A stretch of 64,000 nt of DNA from UBA1206 sp050953105 (GTDB lineage: Bacteria > Bacillota > Clostridia > Oscillospirales > CAG-382). The position numbers were made by a program, and so were the translations under genes. Positions 58,850-64,000 of this stretch are shown piece by piece. The stretch lies in NCBI GenBank assembly GCA_050953105.1, contig JBMNMA010000004.1, positions 744,001 through 808,000 on the forward strand, read 5' to 3'. The notes beneath the pieces are model-generated. The model had not been told where the DNA came from, searched no databases, and worked only from the letters and a program-made list of their open reading frames with translations. Each line of letters starts with the position of its first letter. Position 1 is the stretch's first letter.

Positions 58850-59404
58850 ATGATATCCTTTTACGCCATGGCAATAATGCTTTGCCTGTTTGCAGCCGAC
58901 GTTATTTATACTCATATTTTCAAGGCAACCGGCTTTTTAAGAATGTCCAAAAAAAGCGGGGTGCTTTACGCCATCCCCCGCATTTTTATTCTAATCCTCC
59001 TGCCCTACTGGGCGGGAACCTATCTTTTGGGTAAAAACAGCCTTGTTATTCAGCTGCTTATCTGCTTTGCCCTGTCGGCAGGTCTAATGGGGCTTGAGTA
59101 TTTTTTACAGGACAAAAAGGATGAATTTATAACCTGCCTTTATCTGCCGGCAATGTTTTGTCTGTCGGTTATAACCTTGTTTTTCATACACGGCTACGAC
59201 TTTGAACTTACCGTCAAAAACCACCTTATATATTCGCTTTCCGGCTTTGCTTTATCTCTGTTTTCGGTTCTGACCTATTCGGCAATAAAGTCAAAGGTAT
59301 CCACCTTTAGAAACGGAACTGTTTTAGCCACCACCGCCGCCGGATTATCGGCGCTGGTGTTCGGAATTGTCGCCGGAGTTATTATAAAATCCTGCCTGGG
59401 CTAA
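58850..59404 (+). CDS. Divergent RnfA/RnfE-like membrane protein
   Basis: A 184-residue membrane protein with six spans, the size and topology of RnfA and RnfE. The C-terminal part aligns well with the family: TFRNGTVLATTAAGLSALVF matches the FRGxxIALITAGLxxLAF pattern, and FLRMSKK matches CPFxGVSKK. The two cysteines that bind the intramembrane iron-sulfur cluster in RnfA/E are not kept: ATGFLRMSKK replaces the CPFxG motif, and LPAMFCLSVITLF replaces LPLITTNCAVLG. Behind GCAGGTG, 24 bases after rnfD. Its 3' end overlaps the convergent lactamase gene by four bases. Confidence 0.7.
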   Translation: MISFYAMAIMLCLFAADVIYTHIFKATGFLRMSKKSGVLYAIPRIFILILLPYWAGTYLLGKNSLVIQLLICFALSAGLMGLEYFLQDKKDEFITCLYLPAMFCLSVITLFFIHGYDFELTVKNHLIYSLSGFALSLFSVLTYSAIKSKVSTFRNGTVLATTAAGLSALVFGIVAGVIIKSCLG

Positions 59405-60297
59405 TATTCGACACTTATTGTTAAATCCACTCCGTCGGTATTGACGGTAATAGTGCCCTGCAGGTCGGTGCGGTAGCAGGTTATATTTAAATCGGCAAGT
59501 GAATCAAGGGTTACCTGGTGTGGGTGCTTGTATTGGTTATCCCTCCCGCAGGAAATTACCGCGTATTTTGGCGAAACCGCTTGTAAAAACACCCTTGAGC
59601 TTGATGTGGCAGAACCGTGGTGGCCTATTTTTATAAGGTCGGCCTTTATGTAGCCTGAAGTGTAACGGTTTAATATTTCCTCCTCGTTTTCAACCTCTGC
59701 ATCCCCCATAAAAAGCATTTTTATGTCCGAATAAGTCATTAAAATCACCACCGAGGTTTCGTTGGCGGTTTTGCCGTGTGTGTCAAAGGGGGAAATCACC
59801 TCAAATTTTGCGCCGTTTACTTCAAATTTCAGCCCTGCTTCACCCTTTATAACCTTTACCTCCTCATGGTTTTCAAGGGCGGTAAGAAGATTGTCAAAGG
59901 TTTTGGTGGTGGCCGCCGAGTCGGGCATAATCACGTTTTTTACGGTGTAGCCGTTTATCACCTCTGCGGCAGCGCCTATATGGTCGGCGTCAAAATGGGT
60001 TAAAACCATGTATTCAAGTTCTTTAACGCCGTATTTGTCAAGGTTGTTAAGCACCGCCTTCTTGTTTGTGTAAACTCCGGCGTCAATCAGCAAAAATTTT
60101 CCGTCTGAAAATTCAAGTAATATACTGTCCCCCTGACCAATGTCAAGAAACCTGACAGTCAGCTTATCAAGTATTTCCGGGGAAATACTTTCTTCTGATG
60201 ATTCCTCGCTTGAAGGCAGAGCGGGGAAGAATTCGCAGGAAACAAGAGCAAAAGAAAGCAAAATCGCTATAAGTATACAAAGTCTTTTCTTGTTCAT
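59401..60297 (-). CDS. ComEC-like metallo-beta-lactamase-fold lipoprotein
   Basis: A 298-residue lipoprotein. The signal ends in FALVSC (residue 18), and a short Ser/Glu tether follows (SSEESSEESISPE). The metallo-beta-lactamase domain has LTHFDADHIGAAAEVI (HxxxDH metal ligands), LMTYSDIKMLFMGDAEVENEE and KIGHHGSATSSSRVFL, which are typical of the C-terminal domain of ComEC. AAAGGAGGG before the ATG at 60297. Outside-facing and intact, it may complement the degenerate lactamase domain of the ComEC at 14203-16350, or act in nutrient nucleic-acid degradation. Divergent from rlmD. Confidence 0.88.
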   Translation of the reverse strand: MNKKRLCILIAILLSFALVSCEFFPALPSSEESSEESISPEILDKLTVRFLDIGQGDSILLEFSDGKFLLIDAGVYTNKKAVLNNLDKYGVKELEYMVLTHFDADHIGAAAEVINGYTVKNVIMPDSAATTKTFDNLLTALENHEEVKVIKGEAGLKFEVNGAKFEVISPFDTHGKTANETSVVILMTYSDIKMLFMGDAEVENEEEILNRYTSGYIKADLIKIGHHGSATSSSRVFLQAVSPKYAVISCGRDNQYKHPHQVTLDSLADLNITCYRTDLQGTITVNTDGVDLTISVEY

Positions 60298-60358
60298 ACC
60301 ATCCCTCCTTTGGGGGTTTATATAATAATAGCATAAAAAGTAAAAAAAGGGAATAACA

Positions 60359-61723
60359 ATGGCAAAAAATGAAATTTTATCTTCGCTTAAAATAAAGGAT
60401 ATGACCAACCTCGGTCAGGGTGTTGCGGACCATGACGGCAGGGTGGTCTTTGTTAAAAGCGGCGTCAGGGGCGATGTTCTTGACGCCGTTATTATTAAAG
60501 AAACCAAAAGCTACTCGGTAGCCGCAATAAAAAACCTTGTTTCCCCCTCCCCTTATAGAGAGGATAACAAATGCACCTGCTATAAAACCTGCGGCGGATG
60601 CGTTTTCCGCCATATATCCTATGACGAGGAAAAACGCATAAAGTATAACTATGTGGTAAACGCCTTTAAAAAGATTGCAGGTATTGACATAACCCCCGAA
60701 TCAATTGACACCCTTACCTCCGACGGCTACCGCAACAACGTCAGATATCCGGTGGGGGTTGACAAAGACGGCAGGCTTTTCCCCGGCTTTTTCTCTGAAA
60801 AAAGCCATAACATAATAAAAGTCGAAAACTGCCTTACCCAAAAGCCGGCATTTATTCCCGTCATTGATTATATATTCAAGGCCTTTAACGAAAGTAACTT
60901 AACCGCTTATAACGAAGAAACGGCAAAGGGGTATATCCGCCATGTCTGCCTTCGCACCTCCCGTGACGGCAAGGTTGCGGTTTGTGTCGTTATTAACGGG
61001 GAAGTTGACGAAAAATTAAAAAAGATAGCCGAAAAGGTTGTTAGGGATAATGACAGCGTCGTATCCTTTTCGGCAAATATAAACACTAAAAAAACCAATG
61101 TCATATTCGGTGAAAAAACCACGGTTTTAATAGAAAAAGAAAGCCTTACCGAAAAAATATGCGGTAAAGCCTTTAAAATATCCCCAAGATCATTTTTTCA
61201 GGTAAATTCCGAAACGGCGGAAATGATGTTTGACAAGGCAAGGGAATACCTTGACCTTAAAGGCGGGGAAGTGCTTTTGGATTTATACTGCGGCACCGGA
61301 ACGGTGGGTATCTGTGTCGCCCCGGAAGGAGTTAAGCTGTTCGGTTCTGAAATCGTCCCCGAGGCGGTGGAAGACGCATGGGAAAACGCCAGAATTAACA
61401 ATGTGGGTGATTATACCTTTGTCTGCGGTGATGCCTCGGAGGGCGTGGCCAAATGTGTTGAAAAATACGGCATCCCCGACGCCATAACCGTAGATCCCCC
61501 CCGAAAGGGACTTTCGGAGGAAACGGTTGACGCCATTTTGTCAAGCGGCGCCAAAAAGCTTGTCTATATCTCCTGCAACCCCGACACCCTCGCCAGGGAC
61601 GTAAAGCTCCTCACCCAATCCCCCACCTCAGCCTACACCCTGTCACGCATAACCTTGTTCGACCTCTTCCCCCGCACCAGCCACGTTGAGTGCGTTACAT
61701 TGATGTCGAGGGTAAAAGATTGA
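60359..61723 (+). CDS. rlmD: 23S rRNA (uracil-5-)-methyltransferase RlmD
   Basis: A 454-residue TrmA/RlmD-type RNA m5U methyltransferase. The N-terminal TRAM domain (LSSLKIKDMTNLGQGVAD) is followed by the iron-sulfur ligand segment CTCYKTCGGCVFRHI. The SAM-binding core has VLLDLYCGTGTVGICV and VDPPRKGLSEETVDAI, and the catalytic cysteine is in YISCNPDTLARDV. Complete to the C-terminal HVECVTLMSRV. The DNA at this end (CACGTTGAGTGCGT near 61681) resembles the streptococcal rum gene segment used as ICE attachment site. Base composition changes just past the stop codon. Confidence 0.92.
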   Translation: MAKNEILSSLKIKDMTNLGQGVADHDGRVVFVKSGVRGDVLDAVIIKETKSYSVAAIKNLVSPSPYREDNKCTCYKTCGGCVFRHISYDEEKRIKYNYVVNAFKKIAGIDITPESIDTLTSDGYRNNVRYPVGVDKDGRLFPGFFSEKSHNIIKVENCLTQKPAFIPVIDYIFKAFNESNLTAYNEETAKGYIRHVCLRTSRDGKVAVCVVINGEVDEKLKKIAEKVVRDNDSVVSFSANINTKKTNVIFGEKTTVLIEKESLTEKICGKAFKISPRSFFQVNSETAEMMFDKAREYLDLKGGEVLLDLYCGTGTVGICVAPEGVKLFGSEIVPEAVEDAWENARINNVGDYTFVCGDASEGVAKCVEKYGIPDAITVDPPRKGLSEETVDAILSSGAKKLVYISCNPDTLARDVKLLTQSPTSAYTLSRITLFDLFPRTSHVECVTLMSRVKD

Positions 61724-62020
61724 GAGAGCTGAAAACCCTTATATATCAACGCTTTCAGCACACATGGGTATGAAACCCACCAGACGAAAAACATGAAAAT
61801 ATCGCTTCGCGGGAATAAGTCCATAAAGGCACTTTTTGATAGTTAAGTGGTCAGGTTAGATGTCATAGCCCCGCGAGTGGTCGGGTTAGATGTCAGCGTT
61901 CGTGAGTGGTCAGGTTAGATGTTTTTCCGGATTTTTTCGAGGTTGTGTGGTCAGGTTGGATGTTGGTATAACTATGTGTCGCGATTAAAGCGATAAGTCG
62001 GAATTTACAGGAGTTTGAGC
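61724..62020. other. Gene-free interval, putative island boundary
   Basis: About 300 bases without a credible gene. They hold a four-copy spaced repeat (61847-61963) and precede genes with different codon use. I see no transposase or integrase in it. The left part shows no evident structure. Confidence 0.6.
61847..61963 (+). repeat. Four spaced copies of a 17-bp repeat
   Basis: Units of GTGGTCAGGTTAGATGT begin at 61847, 61877 (one change, TCGGG), 61906 and 61947 (one change, TTGG). Start-to-start spacing is 30, 29 and 41 bases. Two of the units continue with CA. The array is too short-spaced for CRISPR. It resembles the multiple terminal repeats seen at ends of some transposons such as IS21-type elements, but no transposase is present in the window. 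Confidence 0.75.
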
Positions 62021-62518
62021 ATGAAAAACATTTATTTGATTGGCGGAACAATGGGAGTAGGAAAAACAACTACTTGCCAGATTATAAAAAACAAATTAAA
62101 TAACTGCGTTTTCCTCGACGGGGATTGGTGTTGGGATATGCACCCTTTTCAAGTGACAGAGGAAACAAAGCAAATGGTATTAGAGAATATCTGCTTCCTT
62201 TTGAATAGCTTTATTAAGTGCTCTGCTTATGAAAACATCGTGTTTTGCTGGGTTATGCATGAACAGACTATTATTGACTATATTGTTTCACGACTTGACA
62301 CATCGGACTGTAAGGTTCATTCTATATCTTTGGTGTGCAGCGAACAAGCATTGCAAGCGCGTTTGAGAAAGGATGTCGATGCTGGTATTCGTACAGAAGA
62401 TGTGATTCGTAGAAGCATAGAGCGCATACCTTTTTACAAAAAATTGAATACATATAAAGTAGATGTATCGAAAATCACTCCAGTGCAAGTTGCTGATTTA
62501 ATTATTCGGAACTGTTAA
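62021..62518 (+). CDS. P-loop nucleotide kinase-like protein
   Basis: A 165-residue AAA_18/adenylate-kinase-like P-loop protein: Walker A is GGTMGVGKTTTCQ near the N-terminus, VFLDGDWCW is a Walker B-like/acidic segment, and a lid-type KDVDAGIRTEDVIRRS is seen. CAGGAG precedes ATG 62021, with a TTG alternative at 62015. Codon use (mixed GTT, TTG, TCA) differs from genes before 61.7 kb, fitting acquisition by transfer. A small-molecule or nucleoside kinase is likely; substrate unknown. Confidence 0.75.
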   Translation: MKNIYLIGGTMGVGKTTTCQIIKNKLNNCVFLDGDWCWDMHPFQVTEETKQMVLENICFLLNSFIKCSAYENIVFCWVMHEQTIIDYIVSRLDTSDCKVHSISLVCSEQALQARLRKDVDAGIRTEDVIRRSIERIPFYKKLNTYKVDVSKITPVQVADLIIRNC

Positions 62519-62609
62519 ATTCCAGTTTGTCTGTGTACTAATTATAGCAAACGAGACCATCTACTAAAATCGAACAAACATTGCTACATGGGAACAAGTG
62601 CGAAGGCGT

Positions 62610-62645
62610 GATTTAGATCATGCCAGAGCGATTTAGATGATACCA
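62610..62645 (+). repeat. Near-perfect 16-bp tandem repeat inside a gene fragment
   Basis: GATTTAGATCATGCCA (62610-62625) and GATTTAGATGATACCA (62630-62645) differ at two positions and are spaced 20 bases apart (start-to-start). Because 20 is not a multiple of three, the duplication shifts the reading frame. Confidence 0.7.
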
Positions 62646-62755
62646 AGAAAGAATTCGACGGTATGGAACTTGGTATCGGCGAGGTTATTAAGATCCAGTA
62701 CTTTAACAATGAACGTGAGCAGAATGTCATTGTGAAAATCGAAAAAATGAAATAG
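62612..62755 (+). pseudogene. Gene fragment, C-terminal part only
   Basis: A frame open from just after a stop at 62609-62611 to TAG 62753-62755 has no start of its own before a weak ATG at 62663. Protein-like content: SDLDDTKKEFDGMELGIGEV then IKIQYFNNEREQNVIVKIEK. A frameshifting 20-bp duplication lies at its 5' part, so this looks like the tail of a broken gene. Family not recognised; it is in the low-GC island-like region before a small membrane-protein gene. Confidence 0.4.
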
Positions 62756-62770
62756 GTTGGAGGTGAGAAT

Positions 62771-62974
62771 ATGTCTAAAAATAAGAATTCCGTAATAAAA
62801 CTATTACCCGCGCTAGGCATTGTATTCGGTTCCGGAGTTGGAACGCTGGCTTCGATATTGTACAGCTTCCATATCGCGGCCGGTATGATCGGGGGAGCGG
62901 TTGCGGGTTTGCTGATCGGCCTTATTGCGTCAATGCTGTTCGGTAAGGGAAGCGGCTCAAAGGGCGGAGAATGA
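62771..62974 (+). CDS. Small hypothetical membrane protein
   Basis: A 67-residue protein with two hydrophobic segments (about 10-33 and 36-56) rich in Gly and Ala, with a basic N-terminus and a short Gly/Lys tail (FGKGSGSKGGE). A good GGAGGTGAG site precedes the ATG. Its stop is adjacent to the S41 peptidase start, so the two are probably cotranscribed. Family not recognised. Confidence 0.7.
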   Translation: MSKNKNSVIKLLPALGIVFGSGVGTLASILYSFHIAAGMIGGAVAGLLIGLIASMLFGKGSGSKGGE

Positions 62975-62976
62975 GT

Positions 62977-64000
62977 ATGAAAAAGAAATGGACCAAGCAT
63001 ATAGGGATTTTTCTTTGCGTTTTTGCTATATGTGCTATTGCATTATATGGAGCGTGGAGGATATGGCTAGATCCTTACCGGGGGACGGTAAGCACCTTTG
63101 AGCAATCCAAAAAGCTTGATACCGTCCTTACCGGGATGCAGGCTGCACAGGATTTGGAGTTTATCGTCAGTCGCCTGCGGGAGCGCCACCCGGCTTGTAT
63201 ATCCGGCTTGCCTGTAGCGGTTCAGAAGGCATATGAGCGGGAGCATGCAGAGCTTTCCGAATCGGCACAGGTTACGGTCCTGTCGCTGTGGCAAAGTGCA
63301 TCCCGTGTTCTTGCATGCCTTGCTGATGCCCATACCACAGTACGGGCGTACTATGAGGATACAAAGTTTCTACCGTTATTATTTTCATGGGAAGGGCAAC
63401 GCTTGATTTGCTCAAGCGGCGAATATGACGGATATATTGTTAATAAGATAGGCGGCGTTCCGGTTGCCCAGCTTTACAAACGATTCCAGGAGCAATTTTC
63501 CTATGAGCTTGACGCCTGGGCTCGCCATGCCTTTGCCTCACGCATCAATCGCAGCGATTATCTGGCTTTTGTAGGCATAAATACTGGGCTGGAGATTGAA
63601 ATTTCACTGGAGCGGCAAAGTGACGGAAGCTCCATCAATAAAGCCTTTGCGCTGCAGGAGAATGCGATAGCTATGCCGATAGGAACGGAGCCCTTCTACG
63701 ACTATTCGGTAGATGGGGCGTCCGGTGTAGGAATTTTCATACTTCGTCAATGCATCTATGACAAGACATACAAGACTGCACTGAAAGATTTCTTTACATC
63801 TGTGCGTGATGAGGGAGTCCACAGTGTTATCGTGGACTTGCGAGGCAATCCCGGCGGAAATTCACTGGTCGCTAACGAGTTTCTTCGTTACCTTCCAGTG
63901 GAGAACTATGAGGTTGGAAGCTCCACAGTGCGTTTTGGTCCGGTTATATGGAAAAACCAGCCTGGGCGACAGAAAAATCAGCAAGCGGAGTATGTGTTTT
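62977..64000 (+). CDS. S41-family peptidase, 3' end outside window
   Basis: The first 341 codons of a membrane-anchored C-terminal-processing peptidase-like protein; the frame runs open past the right edge. One N-terminal span (about residues 6-26) follows a basic KKKWTK start. ADAHTTVRAYY and the S41 core VIVDLRGNPGGNSL are visible, with the catalytic Ser/Lys region expected beyond the window. A GGCGGAGA site is better spaced for ATG 62977 than for ATG 62971. Codon use is unlike the rest of the window (more GAG/CAG/CTG), which fits an acquired segment. Confidence 0.8.
   Translation, partial: MKKKWTKHIGIFLCVFAICAIALYGAWRIWLDPYRGTVSTFEQSKKLDTVLTGMQAAQDLEFIVSRLRERHPACISGLPVAVQKAYEREHAELSESAQVTVLSLWQSASRVLACLADAHTTVRAYYEDTKFLPLLFSWEGQRLICSSGEYDGYIVNKIGGVPVAQLYKRFQEQFSYELDAWARHAFASRINRSDYLAFVGINTGLEIEISLERQSDGSSINKAFALQENAIAMPIGTEPFYDYSVDGASGVGIFILRQCIYDKTYKTALKDFFTSVRDEGVHSVIVDLRGNPGGNSLVANEFLRYLPVENYEVGSSTVRFGPVIWKNQPGRQKNQQAEYVF

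Noticed and set aside
61847..61963. CRISPR array
   Set aside because: Only four units of 17 bp with 12-24 bp gaps, unequal spacing and no cas genes; typical CRISPR repeats and spacers are longer and more uniform.
62584..63000. Minus-strand open frame of 138 codons
   Set aside because: Antisense to the gene fragment and the small membrane protein that has a strong ribosome binding site; composition is Ser/Pro-rich without any motif.

Overview
The window looks like a chromosomal stretch of an anaerobic, Gram-positive member of the Bacillota, most likely class Clostridia (an Oscillospirales-type gut anaerobe is my best guess). Pointers are the class III ribonucleotide reductase (nrdG/nrdD), Rnf-type genes, a C_GCAxxG_C_C protein, DUF1836 and DUF4364 proteins, flotillin with an NfeD-like partner, many lipoproteins with Ser/Glu/Asp-rich tethers, and strong AGGAGG-type ribosome binding sites. 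No rRNA or CRISPR array is present. Four tRNA genes form one cluster.

Layout. 1-7.3 kb: cell wall and division cluster murF(partial)-mraY-ftsW/spoVE-murG-ftsQ followed by two tandem ftsZ genes; murD and ftsA are not in their usual places. 7.4-10.1 kb: a DUF4091 (GH123-like) protein and a NahK-like sugar kinase. 10.2-19.4 kb (minus strand): a tight operon alaS-hinT-comEC-holA-toprim/RNase M5-like-mtaB-hypothetical. 19.6-22.5 kb: AGE-family epimerase and an orphan solute-binding lipoprotein. 22.6-24.5 kb: rpsB-tsf behind a structured leader. 24.7-28.1 kb: DUF1836 regulator, NfeD-like protein, flotillin and a membrane protein, behind a promoter with a palindromic operator. 28.3-30.9 kb: asnS and an aspartate-type aminotransferase. 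31-37.8 kb: a surface island with a second orphan solute-binding lipoprotein, a DUF4855 wall protein, a CBM9-type lipoprotein and a sugar isomerase-like protein. 37.8-40.6 kb: a membrane protein, a D,D-carboxypeptidase, a VOC protein and tRNA-Asp, -Phe, -Gly and -Thr. 40.8-45.4 kb: a redox cluster of C_GCAxxG_C_C protein, nrdG, nrdD fused to a glutaredoxin-like domain, and trxB, with two NrdR-box-like sites. 45.5-51.2 kb: beta-helix lipoprotein, GH2 enzyme and a CotH-like lipoprotein. 51.2-54.3 kb: nagA, a ROK kinase and galM. 54.3-56.2 kb: GDPD, nth, DUF4364. 56.4-59.4 kb: rnfC, rnfD and a divergent RnfA/E-like protein. 59.4-61.7 kb: ComEC-like metallo-beta-lactamase lipoprotein and rlmD. 61.7-64 kb: a region of different codon use holding a four-copy spaced repeat, a P-loop kinase, a gene fragment, a small membrane protein and a truncated S41 peptidase.

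Working together. Amino-sugar use recurs across separate loci (DUF4091/NahK-like, AGE epimerase, nagA with ROK kinase), which suggests growth on host or wall-derived glycans. The redox cluster reads as a self-contained thioredoxin-fed class III ribonucleotide reductase.

The most unusual system is the three-gene Rnf-like set. It lacks rnfG, rnfE/A (canonical) and rnfB. Its RnfC has lost recognisable FMN/NADH motifs, and its RnfA/E-like subunit has lost the iron-sulfur cysteines. The tandem ftsZ pair and the apparent island starting exactly at the 3' end of rlmD are the next most interesting.
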